A stretch of 64,000 bases of DNA from Bacteroidia bacterium. Lineage in GTDB: Bacteria > Bacteroidota > Bacteroidia > Flavobacteriales > Flavobacteriaceae. A program made the translations under genes and the position numbers. Position 1 is the first letter of the stretch. Every line of letters starts with the position of its first letter. The notes under the pieces were generated by a model. That model ran no database searches and was not told where the DNA came from. It saw only the letters and a program-made list of their open reading frames with translations. Positions 1 to 7,990 of this stretch are shown here, piece after piece. The stretch covers positions 332,963-396,962 of the forward strand of contig JAUIAY010000001.1 in NCBI GenBank assembly GCA_030425285.1. Direction: 5' to 3'.

Positions 1-38
1 CTTAACGACGTGCGTTGTTGATTTTTATCTTCTATCAT
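1..38 (-). CDS. thiL: Thiamine-phosphate kinase-like N-terminus, partial
   Basis: Reading leftward from an ATG at 38-36 gives an open frame of 12 codons (MIEDKNQQRTSL) that leaves the window at position 1. The peptide resembles the N-terminus I remember for flavobacterial ThiL, which phosphorylates thiamine monophosphate to the diphosphate cofactor. Only these residues are visible and no catalytic motif can be checked, so the family call is a memory-based inference. The start is supported by a -7 box (TATTTTTG on the minus strand, 50-43) only four bases upstream, which implies a nearly leaderless transcript. It diverges from the exported-protein operon that begins at 205. Confidence 0.45.
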   Translation of the reverse strand, partial: MIEDKNQQRTSL

Positions 39-42
39 GTTG

Positions 43-50
43 CAAAAATA
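43..50 (-). promoter_or_regulatory. -7 promoter box of the leftward gene
   Basis: CAAAAATA on the plus strand reads TATTTTTG on the minus strand, a full match to the Bacteroidota TAnnTTTG element. It lies four bases before the ATG at 38, so the message would carry almost no leader. No TTTG was found at -33. Confidence 0.5.
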
Positions 51-168
51 AGAAGCTTAAAATTATAATTTAAGGTATTGTTGTACTTAAATGCTAGAAA
101 GCAGTAACACACCTTGTCATTTTAACATAAAAAAAACAAAAAAAGGTCTAAAATCTCTATTATTCTGT

Positions 169-176
169 TAATTTTG
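169..176 (+). promoter_or_regulatory. -7 promoter box of the 205-7537 operon
   Basis: TAATTTTG matches TAnnTTTG and lies 28 bases before the ATG at 205. A TTTG at the -33 position is not evident. It is the only clear box ahead of the six tightly packed genes, so it is probably their shared promoter. Confidence 0.5.
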
Positions 177-204
177 TTGGGCTTATTTAATCACACTTAA
201 CCTG

Positions 205-1749
205 ATGTTTAAAAATTTAAAAACAATAATTACTACTATTGTTTGTATAAGTTACGGATTTAGCCAAACGCCATGCGAAGGTGGTTTTGCTTCAGTTTCA
301 GGAGGAGACTCTTACCCTTGTAATGATTATGATTTGATGTCTCAAATTCCTATTTCTATACTTGCAAATACTCTAGGTAATCCTGAAGGCAGTGATATTT
401 GGGGATGGACCGATCCTTTGGACAATAAAGAATATGCCATTATCGCCACAACAAACAGTACTGCTTTCGTTGACATCAGTAATCCCACCAATCCTTTATT
501 TTTAGGAAGATTGAACACAAACACTGCAGCAAATTTTTGGAGAGATGTCAAAGTTTACAACAACCATGCATTCATTGTTGCCGACAACGTTGGTGCGCAT
601 GGTATGCAAGTATTCGATTTAACCTTATTGAGAGATGGTGTAGATAGCGATTTAACTTTTGAAGAAACAGAATATCCTAGTAGAATAACAACCTATTCAG
701 GTGATTTGGGTGGTTTAACCATTGGAAGTTGCCATAATATCATCATTAACGAAAGTGAAGCTGTTGCCTATTTGGTAGGCTGCAATTCAGCAAATGGAGG
801 CGGACCTATTTTTATTGATATTTCAACTCCGCTATCCCCTATAACAATAGGCGATTATACCGATAGTGGCTATACTCATGATGCCCAGGTTGTCACTTAT
901 AACGGCCCTGATTCAAGCCCAGATTCTAATACTACGAACATCCCAACTTATGTAGGAAGGGAAATTCTAGTTGCTAGCAATGGAACATTTACTGATAATG
1001 ATAAGTTGGTTCTTTTGGATGTTACTGATAAAAACAATGTGGTAAAAATTTCAGAAGTTAGTTACCCACAACCGGGCTACGCTCATCAAGGTTGGTTTAC
1101 GGATGACCATCGTTATTTTATTATGGGAGATGAAACCGATGAACAAGCATTTGGAATGAATACACGTACGCTAGTTTTTGATGTTCAGGATTTAGATAAC
1201 CCTATATTGTCATCAACATATTTTGGCCCTACATTGGCCATTGACCATAATGGTTATGTAAAAGGTAATACGTTTTATATAGCCAATTACAGAGCCGGCT
1301 TGCGCGTTTTAGATATTTCAAATATTGCAGCAGCAACTAACTCAATGACCGAAATAGGCTATTTTGATACGCATCCAGAAAGTGATAATACAGGTTATGA
1401 TGGAGCTTGGAGTGTTTATCCGTACTTTAATAGCGGAAACATTATCATTAGTGATATTGATCGTGGCCTTTTTGTTCTTAGAAAAAGTGGTACGCTTGGA
1501 GTAGATACCCAGCAATTTGACAGCAAGTTTTTAATATCTCCAAACCCAGCAAAAGAAGCAGCTACCATTTCAACTAAAGGATTAAATAAAATACAAACAG
1601 TAGAAATCTATAACGTTCTTGGCAAAAAGGTATTCGAAAAGAATAATATCAGTTCAGATACATTCGTTATACCTATAACATCCTATGAAAGAGGTGTCTA
1701 TGTAGTTAGAATAAATTCAATAACAACAAAAAAATTATTGCTTAAATAA
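205..1749 (+). CDS. Choice-of-anchor B family protein with T9SS sorting domain
   Basis: The 514-residue secreted protein starts with a type I signal peptide (about residues 1-21, ending GFSQ). A choice-of-anchor B/LVIVD-repeat region follows at about 22-430, with recurring elements such as FVDISNPTNPLFLG, WRDVKVYNNHAFIV, HNIIINE, THDAQVV and DHNGYVKG. The family is predicted to fold as a beta-propeller, and its biochemical role is unknown. The last 80 or so residues (ISPNPAKE, VYVVRI, KKLLLK) form a type A T9SS sorting domain, so export to the surface or medium is expected. It is the first gene of a six-gene operon, seven bases ahead of its lipoprotein paralogue. Compared with its two paralogues it carries a longer insertion near residues 145-180. 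Confidence 0.85.
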   Translation: MFKNLKTIITTIVCISYGFSQTPCEGGFASVSGGDSYPCNDYDLMSQIPISILANTLGNPEGSDIWGWTDPLDNKEYAIIATTNSTAFVDISNPTNPLFLGRLNTNTAANFWRDVKVYNNHAFIVADNVGAHGMQVFDLTLLRDGVDSDLTFEETEYPSRITTYSGDLGGLTIGSCHNIIINESEAVAYLVGCNSANGGGPIFIDISTPLSPITIGDYTDSGYTHDAQVVTYNGPDSSPDSNTTNIPTYVGREILVASNGTFTDNDKLVLLDVTDKNNVVKISEVSYPQPGYAHQGWFTDDHRYFIMGDETDEQAFGMNTRTLVFDVQDLDNPILSSTYFGPTLAIDHNGYVKGNTFYIANYRAGLRVLDISNIAAATNSMTEIGYFDTHPESDNTGYDGAWSVYPYFNSGNIIISDIDRGLFVLRKSGTLGVDTQQFDSKFLISPNPAKEAATISTKGLNKIQTVEIYNVLGKKVFEKNNISSDTFVIPITSYERGVYVVRINSITTKKLLLK

Positions 1750-1756
1750 AAATATT

Positions 1757-3139
1757 ATGAAAAATGAAATAAGGATTCCTTTCAGAATCCTCCTGTTTTG
1801 CTCTTTATTTGGCTTGCTAACTTTTCAAAGTTGTGACAACGAACCCGTTGACCCAATTACATCTGTAGGTCAAGGAAACAACAACGACAGTGACAATGAC
1901 GGTGTCCCGAATAATATTGACAATTGCCCGTCAGTACACAACCCTGATCAACTTGATGATGATGGTGACGGTATTGGAAATGCTTGTCAGGACAACCCTG
2001 ACTTAACACCTTTAGAGCCTTGTGTAGACGGTATGGCTGGTCCTTACCCGTGTGATGGTTATGATTTAATGGGTCATATTCCTGTTTCTGTTTTGGCCAA
2101 TGATATGGGAAATCCTGAAGGTAGCGACATTTGGGGATGGAGAGATTCTGCTACTGGAAAAGAATATGCATTGGTCGCCATGACCAATAGTACGGCGTTT
2201 GTAGATGTTACTAATCCAACAAACCCTCTTTTTTTGGGTCGATTGGATACCGCTACAAGTACTAGCTTTTGGAGAGATGTTAAAGTTTACAATAATTATG
2301 CTTTCATAGTCGCTGACAATGTTGGCGCACATGGTATGCAGGTTTTTGATTTATCACGGTTGAGAAATGTTTCAAACCCACCTGAAAACTTCACTGCCGA
2401 TGCACATTATACAGGATTTGGTAGCGCCCACAACATTGTAATCAATGAAAATTCAGGATATGCCTACCCAGTTGGAACTAGTAGATCGGGAACCTATGCA
2501 GGTGGTCCATTATTTATTAACATTCAAGATCCCTTAAACCCAACTGAAGAAGGTGGTTTTTCAGGGTATTCTCATGATGCTCAAGTTGTTACATACAATG
2601 GTCCCGATTCTGATTATGTAGGAAGAGAAATAGTAGTTGGTAGCAATGAAAACGAAGTTGTCATTGCTGATATTACCGACAAAGGAAACCCAATTGAAAT
2701 TTCAACAATAGCTTACAATAATGTTGGTTACACCCATCAAGGTTGGTTTACTGAAGATATGCGTTACTTTATTTTAGGAGATGAAACCGATGAAATGGGG
2801 TTTGGGAACAATACCAGAACCATAGTCTTTGATTTTACCGATTTAGATAATCCTTCTTTTAAGATGGATTACTTTGGCCCTACAGCAGCCATAGACCATA
2901 ATGGTTATGTGAAAGGCAATATTTATTACCAAGCAAGTTATACTGCTGGATTACGCATGATAGATATATCAGGAATTGGCAATAACACTATGAACGAAAT
3001 CGGGTACTTTGACACGCATCCTGAAAACAACAACACCAGTTTTAATGGTGCTTGGAGTGTTTATCCTTATTTACCAAGTGGAAATATTATTGTTAGTGAT
3101 ATTGAAAGGGGCCTTTTCATATTACGACCAAATAATTAA
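1757..3139 (+). CDS. Choice-of-anchor B lipoprotein with thrombospondin type 3 repeat
   Basis: The 460-residue lipoprotein has a signal peptide ending in a lipobox (FQSC, Cys26). Residues 44-78 are an Asp-rich thrombospondin type 3 calcium-binding repeat (DSDNDGVPNNIDNCP and DDDGDGIGNAC). The remainder is a choice-of-anchor B/LVIVD propeller closely similar to the upstream protein (GNPEGSDIWGW, FWRDVKVYNN, GADNVGAHGMQ-type segments). It has no T9SS tail, so it is anchored by lipid instead. The calcium-binding repeat probably acts as a rigid spacer lifting the propeller from the membrane, which is inferred from the family. It lies seven bases after the T9SS paralogue and six before the third copy. 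The propeller's ligand is unknown. Confidence 0.83.
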   Translation: MKNEIRIPFRILLFCSLFGLLTFQSCDNEPVDPITSVGQGNNNDSDNDGVPNNIDNCPSVHNPDQLDDDGDGIGNACQDNPDLTPLEPCVDGMAGPYPCDGYDLMGHIPVSVLANDMGNPEGSDIWGWRDSATGKEYALVAMTNSTAFVDVTNPTNPLFLGRLDTATSTSFWRDVKVYNNYAFIVADNVGAHGMQVFDLSRLRNVSNPPENFTADAHYTGFGSAHNIVINENSGYAYPVGTSRSGTYAGGPLFINIQDPLNPTEEGGFSGYSHDAQVVTYNGPDSDYVGREIVVGSNENEVVIADITDKGNPIEISTIAYNNVGYTHQGWFTEDMRYFILGDETDEMGFGNNTRTIVFDFTDLDNPSFKMDYFGPTAAIDHNGYVKGNIYYQASYTAGLRMIDISGIGNNTMNEIGYFDTHPENNNTSFNGAWSVYPYLPSGNIIVSDIERGLFILRPNN

Positions 3140-3145
3140 AAAGCT

Positions 3146-4351
3146 ATGAAGCGTCTTATTTTGGCATCAGTTGCATATCTGTTTTTAGCTGCTTGCTCAA
3201 ACGATGACTCTATTTCAAATAATGATGGTAATTCCCAAAATAGCACTTGCACTAATGGATTTGCTGGAATTTACCCATGTAACAATTATGATTTAGTTGC
3301 CCATCTTCCACTTTCCACATTTAGCAATGGTCCCTTAGCGGGAAATGATTCTTGGGGATGGACTGATTCTCTTACAGGAAACGAATATGCCATTGTTTGT
3401 ACAACAATAGGAACGTCATTTGTTGATATTACCGACGCTGAAAACCCTGTGTTTTTAGGCACCTTGAATACTGCTACTGTAACTAGCACTTGGCGCGATG
3501 TAAAAATATACAATAATTACGCGTTTATAGTTAGTGAAGCCCAAAACCACGGCATGCAAGTTTTTGACTTAACCCGTTTAAGAGATGTTGCTTCGGCTCC
3601 ACAAAACTTTTCAGCTGATGCCCATTATAATGAATTTGGCAATGCGCACAATATTATTATAAATGAATCAACAGGCTATGCCTATGTAGTTGGCTCAAAC
3701 ACCTTTGCTGGAGGCCCACATTTTGTTAACATACAAGACCCGTTGAACCCTCTAGCCGCAGGTGGGTTTTCTGGTTATTCACACGATGCTCAAGTAGTCA
3801 CTTATAATGGCCCTGACACTGATTATAGTGGTAGAGAAATATTAATTGGCAGTAATGTTTTTGAAGTAGGCCTATTTGATGTTACTGATAAGTCAAACCC
3901 AGTTGAAATTTCTACCATTGGTTATTCTAATATTGGCTATACTCATCAAGGTTGGTTTACAACCGATATGAATTATTTCATTTTAGGAGACGAATTGGAC
4001 GAAGTTAATTATGGTAGTAATACCAGAACCCTTGTATTTGATTTTACCGACTTGGACAATCCAATATACCATACCGATTTTTTCGGAAACTCACAAGCCA
4101 TAGATCACAACGGCTACGTTAAGGATAATTTATACTATCAGGCTAACTACACGGCTGGCGTTTCAATTTATGATATTGAAAATTTAGAAGACAACTCTGT
4201 TTCAAGAATAGGTTTTTTTGACACGTATCCCGAAAATAACTCGACCAGCTTTAATGGCGCTTGGAATGTTTATCCTTACTTTGAAAGTGGTAACATTATC
4301 ATTAGCGATATAAACAGAGGACTTTTTATAATTAGAAAAAGTGGTACATAA
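3146..4351 (+). CDS. Choice-of-anchor B lipoprotein, third tandem copy
   Basis: The 401-residue lipoprotein has a signal peptide and lipobox (LAAC, Cys17) followed by a Ser/Asn/Asp-rich linker and a choice-of-anchor B/LVIVD propeller. It keeps the family landmarks of both neighbours (SWGWTDSLTGNEYAI, TWRDVKIYNNYAFIV, GYSHDAQVV, YTHQGWFT, AIDHNGYVK). It lacks both the thrombospondin repeat and the T9SS tail, so it is the minimal lipid-anchored form. Three paralogues in a row with different anchors point to local duplication followed by specialisation. It lies six bases after the second copy and three before the repeat lipoprotein. No catalytic residues are recognisable and the function is unknown. 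Confidence 0.83.
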   Translation: MKRLILASVAYLFLAACSNDDSISNNDGNSQNSTCTNGFAGIYPCNNYDLVAHLPLSTFSNGPLAGNDSWGWTDSLTGNEYAIVCTTIGTSFVDITDAENPVFLGTLNTATVTSTWRDVKIYNNYAFIVSEAQNHGMQVFDLTRLRDVASAPQNFSADAHYNEFGNAHNIIINESTGYAYVVGSNTFAGGPHFVNIQDPLNPLAAGGFSGYSHDAQVVTYNGPDTDYSGREILIGSNVFEVGLFDVTDKSNPVEISTIGYSNIGYTHQGWFTTDMNYFILGDELDEVNYGSNTRTLVFDFTDLDNPIYHTDFFGNSQAIDHNGYVKDNLYYQANYTAGVSIYDIENLEDNSVSRIGFFDTYPENNSTSFNGAWNVYPYFESGNIIISDINRGLFIIRKSGT

Positions 4352-4354
4352 CTT

Positions 4355-5686
4355 ATGAAGATACGGTTATTCAAAATATGGTTTTTTGGCCTTTTGATGT
4401 TTTTTTTCAATTGCTCATCTGACGATAATGGTCAAATAGTTTCTCCAGAACCCGCATTTCAATTAGCGAAAACCTACGGTGGTTCAAAAAATGACAGCGC
4501 TCAATCCATTGCCAAGACCAATGATGGTGGTTATGCCATTTTAGGTTTTTCTCAAAGTGCAGATGGCGATATTATTGATAAAAGCAATGAAAGTTTTGAC
4601 TTTTGGGTTTTAAAATTTGATAACGAGCATACTCTAGAATGGTCAAAAACTTATGGCGGGACCAATGATGACCGAGGAAATGAAATAATACAAACCTTGG
4701 ATGGCGGTTATGCCATTTTAGGATACACTTCAAGTAATGATTTAGATGTCAGTGAAAATGCAGGAGCACAAGATTATTGGATAGCTAAACTAAATTCAAG
4801 CGGTGATTTAATTTGGCAAAAATCATATGGATATGTAGGAGCAGACATAGGGTTCACCCTGTTGGAGTCTAATGATGGTGGTTATATGATTACAGGTGTT
4901 TTAGATGTTACTGCTTCAGGAGGTGAAGGCAACACAAGATCGTCAAATACTAGACATGCTGGTGGTGATTATTGGGCTATCAAGTTAGATTCCAATGGCA
5001 ACAAGGAATGGAGTAAATATTATGGAGGCAGTTTTACCGACACCCCTTATGGCGCCATTCAAACCTCTGATAATGGCTATATTATTGTAGGATCGTCAGA
5101 TAGTGACGACGTTGACATTTCGGGCAATAAAGGAACTTACGATTTTTGGGTCATAAAAATATCGGAAATAGGAACTCTTGTTTGGGAACGTTCTTTTGGT
5201 GGTTCTGAAATAGATGAAGCTAGAGCAATTGCGCATTCAGGTGATGGCAATTTTTTAATTGTTGGAGATACTAGAAGTAGTGACCAAGACGTTTCACAAA
5301 ATAATGGTGCTGCCGATTTGTGGCTTATAAAGATTTCTCCAGATGGCGATTTGATTTGGGAAAAGACTTATGGAGGATCCAGTTTTGATGTTGGCCGTTC
5401 CATACAGAAAATAAATACTAATTTTATTATTTCCGGAAGCTCAAGAAGTGCCGATGGCGACCTAACCACCAACAACGGTCAGAATGATTCGTGGGTTTTA
5501 AAAATTGATAGTACCGGAAATACCCTTTGGCAAAAAACCATAGGTGGCTCTGCCATAGACTTTTGTTATGACGCCACCGAAATTGACAACAATACTGTTG
5601 TAGCCGTTGGAGAATCTAGTAGTTCCGATGGCGATATAGAAGAAAACAAAGGATTTACAGATTTATTAATAGTCAAAACGAAATAA
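4355..5686 (+). CDS. Seven-repeat lipoprotein, predicted beta-propeller
   Basis: The 443-residue lipoprotein has a lipobox (FFNC, Cys20). After a short linker it consists almost entirely of seven tandem repeats of about 58 residues. Each begins with W-x-K/R-x-Y/F-G-G-S-x-x-D, continues with DGGY-x-I-x-G-x-S-x-S-x-D-x-D, and ends with D-x-W-x-x-K-x-D/S-x-x-G. Seven copies of a blade-sized repeat fit a closed seven-bladed propeller, but this is inference because no structure is available. The repeated DGD/DVD acidic segments could bind calcium. It lies between the three choice-of-anchor B genes and the MbnP gene, within four bases of each. Function is unknown. Confidence 0.75.
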   Translation: MKIRLFKIWFFGLLMFFFNCSSDDNGQIVSPEPAFQLAKTYGGSKNDSAQSIAKTNDGGYAILGFSQSADGDIIDKSNESFDFWVLKFDNEHTLEWSKTYGGTNDDRGNEIIQTLDGGYAILGYTSSNDLDVSENAGAQDYWIAKLNSSGDLIWQKSYGYVGADIGFTLLESNDGGYMITGVLDVTASGGEGNTRSSNTRHAGGDYWAIKLDSNGNKEWSKYYGGSFTDTPYGAIQTSDNGYIIVGSSDSDDVDISGNKGTYDFWVIKISEIGTLVWERSFGGSEIDEARAIAHSGDGNFLIVGDTRSSDQDVSQNNGAADLWLIKISPDGDLIWEKTYGGSSFDVGRSIQKINTNFIISGSSRSADGDLTTNNGQNDSWVLKIDSTGNTLWQKTIGGSAIDFCYDATEIDNNTVVAVGESSSSDGDIEENKGFTDLLIVKTK

Positions 5687-5690
5687 AACC

Positions 5691-6461
5691 ATGAAAAAAA
5701 TATTTTCCTTAATCATCATGTCACTACTTGTTCTGAATTGTAGTGAAGATCAAGATGATAATTTAACTATTGGGCCATCTATGGCCAGCGTTGGCTTCAG
5801 CTTTTCCCATGAATGGGATGGAACCTTGATTAACAGCTCTAATTTACAGACTGAAACCGTTACCAACGAACATGGTGAAGTCATTAATATGACTAGAATC
5901 AGGTATCTGATATCGCGATTAGAACTCATTAACGAAAATGGGGATACCTACCTTTTTGACGGTTATAAATTCACCGATTTGGAGGACGAAACAACCTATG
6001 ACTTTGAACCTGCCAATAATAGTATTCCAGTTGGAAATTATACACTTAAATTCATTTGGGGATTTAATGAAACTGATAATATTGATGGTGCTTATCCTGA
6101 TTTAAACAGTGCTTCTTGGAATTGGCCTGCCATGCTAGGTGGTGGTTATCACTTTTTACAATTTGATGGTATGTATAATGTAGATACCACACCAGATCCT
6201 TTCAATTATCACAATGGAACGGCGAGAGTTAGCGATGGTGTATTTGAGCAAAATTTTGCTGTAATAGATCTACCGACTTCTATTAATATTACCAATGATG
6301 CCACAATTGAAGTTAAAATGAACATTGCAGAGTTCTTTAAAAATCCAAACTCTTGGGATTTGAATGTTTTGAATACACCCTTGATGCCTAATTATGATGC
6401 CCAAAAAATGATGCAAGAAAATGTTTTGAGTGTATTTGCAATTGGAAGTATAACCCAGTAG
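5691..6461 (+). CDS. MbnP-family lipoprotein
   Basis: The 256-residue lipoprotein (lipobox LVLNC, Cys17) has the layout of MbnP-family proteins. The landmarks are a first beta-strand with SHEWDG (39-44), the strand RYLISRLELI with a following NGD turn (71-85), and WNWPAMLGGGYHFLQFDG (143-160). A later FNYHNGT (171-177) and a terminal segment NIAEFF also fit. In characterised relatives (MopE, CorA, MbnP) a tryptophan oxidised to kynurenine helps bind copper, and a neighbouring MauG-like di-heme enzyme makes the modification. Candidate ligands here are His40, His154, His174 and Trp42, Trp143, Trp145. Apart from the lipobox there is no cysteine, so the four-Cys motif of one subfamily is absent. 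It is directly followed by its likely enzyme partner. Confidence 0.75.
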   Translation: MKKIFSLIIMSLLVLNCSEDQDDNLTIGPSMASVGFSFSHEWDGTLINSSNLQTETVTNEHGEVINMTRIRYLISRLELINENGDTYLFDGYKFTDLEDETTYDFEPANNSIPVGNYTLKFIWGFNETDNIDGAYPDLNSASWNWPAMLGGGYHFLQFDGMYNVDTTPDPFNYHNGTARVSDGVFEQNFAVIDLPTSINITNDATIEVKMNIAEFFKNPNSWDLNVLNTPLMPNYDAQKMMQENVLSVFAIGSITQ

Positions 6462-6463
6462 TT

Positions 6464-7537
6464 ATGAAGTTAAATGGTTTGTATATCGCATTAATTTTCA
6501 CCCTATCATTTACATCTTGTGGTAGCGATGATGATAATGATGACTATGTAAACCAACCAACACCTGCTCCGCTTAACATACCTCAAATTTTCTCGGATTA
6601 TATTTTAGATCCCGTTATCCCTATTGACAACCCTCAAACAGTTGAAGGCATCGCTTTGGGTAAAAAATTGTTTTTTGATCCTATTCTGTCAGCTAACAAT
6701 ACCCAATCCTGTGCTAGTTGTCATAGACCTCAAAATGCATTTTCAGATTTACCTCGGTTTAGTGTTGGTATAGATGGTATTCCTGGCGATAGAAATTCGA
6801 TGCCCATTTTCAACCTAGCTTGGAATTATGACGACAGGTTTTTTTGGGACGGTCGCGCTTTTAGTTTAGAACATCAGGCTCTGGAGCCTGTTACAAATCC
6901 CATTGAAATGCACAATACCTGGGAAGTTGTCGTTCAAAGATTGCAGGAACATCCTGAATATCCATCAATGTTCAACAGTGCATTTGGCAATGGTCCAATA
7001 ACCGAAGAAAAAGCAACTAAAGCCATAGCACAATTTGAACGAACGCTTATTTCTGCCAATTCTAAATTTGACAGACACCTTTTAGGTCTTGCCACACTTA
7101 CACCTGAAGAAGAAAACGGACTCAATGTATTTATGGATGAAGATCGTGGTGATTGTTTCCACTGTCATGGAAATCCGAATAATCCATTATGGACTGATAA
7201 TCAGTTTCACAATAATGGCTTGGATGCAACGTTTGCTGATCTGGGATTAGGCGAAGTTACTGGTGATCCAGCCGACAATGGCAAGTTTCGATCACCTTCA
7301 CTTCGTAATCTAGCTTTCACGGCTCCGTATATGCATGACGGTCGCTTTAACACATTGGATGAGGTTATCAACCACTACAGTGAAGGTCTACAAAATTCTC
7401 CAACCATCGACCCATTAATGAAAAAAGTTGATGAAGGCGGCGTACACTTATCAGATGAGGATAAAGCCGACTTAAAAGCGTTTTTGTTATCACTTTCCGA
7501 TCCTTCTTTTATAAACAATCCTGACTTTCAAAACTGA
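6464..7537 (+). CDS. Di-heme MbnH/MauG-like cytochrome c peroxidase family lipoprotein
   Basis: The 357-residue lipoprotein (lipobox FTSC, Cys19) has two c-type heme motifs, CASCH (83-87) and CFHCH (231-235). It also has the family segments GKKLFFDP, WDGRA and APYMHDGRF (about 287-295). This is the cytochrome c peroxidase/MauG superfamily, which either reduces peroxide or oxidises a partner protein. Its position two bases after an MbnP gene matches the MbnH/MbnP pairing, in which the di-heme enzyme converts a partner tryptophan to kynurenine. That substrate assignment is inference from context. It needs export and periplasmic cytochrome c maturation, and lipid anchoring would hold it beside MbnP. 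It is the last gene of the operon. A 7-bp hairpin with no T-run overlaps its stop codon (7535-7553). Confidence 0.82.
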   Translation: MKLNGLYIALIFTLSFTSCGSDDDNDDYVNQPTPAPLNIPQIFSDYILDPVIPIDNPQTVEGIALGKKLFFDPILSANNTQSCASCHRPQNAFSDLPRFSVGIDGIPGDRNSMPIFNLAWNYDDRFFWDGRAFSLEHQALEPVTNPIEMHNTWEVVVQRLQEHPEYPSMFNSAFGNGPITEEKATKAIAQFERTLISANSKFDRHLLGLATLTPEEENGLNVFMDEDRGDCFHCHGNPNNPLWTDNQFHNNGLDATFADLGLGEVTGDPADNGKFRSPSLRNLAFTAPYMHDGRFNTLDEVINHYSEGLQNSPTIDPLMKKVDEGGVHLSDEDKADLKAFLLSLSDPSFINNPDFQN

Positions 7538-7605
7538 TAGCCAAAAGCTATCAAACCATTTAGTAATATAATGTTAGGTTATATGGTAATCCATGACTTA
7601 AATCG

Positions 7606-7613
7606 TATATTTG
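7606..7613 (+). promoter_or_regulatory. -7 promoter box of the suf cluster
   Basis: TATATTTG matches TAnnTTTG and lies 31 bases before the first suf gene. It would drive the SUF operon independently of the exported-protein operon upstream. No clear -33 element was found. Confidence 0.5.
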
Positions 7614-7644
7614 CACTCTATTTAGATAATTCTAATTAAAGAAT

Positions 7645-7974
7645 ATGATAAAAGTATCTGAAACAGCTAAAAACAAGGTCGTTGAGCTAATGACTGAAGA
7701 TGGTTTTAATGCCACTACCGATTACATTCGTGTAGGTGTTAAAAGTGGTGGTTGTTCTGGTTTATCTTATGATTTGAAATTTGATAATGAACAACGCGAA
7801 GGAGATAAAGTTTTTGAAGATAACGGTGTTAAAATTATTGTTGACAAGAAGAGTTTTTTATACCTAATTGGAACTACTCTAGAATATTCAGGCGGTTTAA
7901 ATGGAACTGGCTTTGTATTCAACAATCCAAATGCCAATCGTACTTGTGGTTGCGGTGAATCGTTTTCATTATAA
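7645..7974 (+). CDS. sufA: HesB/IscA/SufA-type iron-sulfur carrier
   Basis: The 109-residue protein is an A-type Fe-S carrier or scaffold. It has the three invariant cysteines: Cys37 in SGGCSGLSY, and Cys101 and Cys103 in TCGCGESF. These ligate the cluster that is passed to apo-enzymes. The length fits the family (about 105-120). It is the first gene of the SUF cluster, 16 bases before sufB, with its own -7 box. Which A-type subgroup it belongs to (SufA, IscA or ErpA) cannot be settled from sequence alone. The location argues for a SufA role. Confidence 0.9.
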   Translation: MIKVSETAKNKVVELMTEDGFNATTDYIRVGVKSGGCSGLSYDLKFDNEQREGDKVFEDNGVKIIVDKKSFLYLIGTTLEYSGGLNGTGFVFNNPNANRTCGCGESFSL

Positions 7975-7990
7975 TATTTGAAAAGAAATT

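Noticed and set aside
7535..7553. Hairpin TGATAGC-CAAAA-GCTATCA at the end of the MbnH gene as a terminator.
   Set aside because: The stem is only seven pairs and no T-run follows, so I do not call it a terminator.
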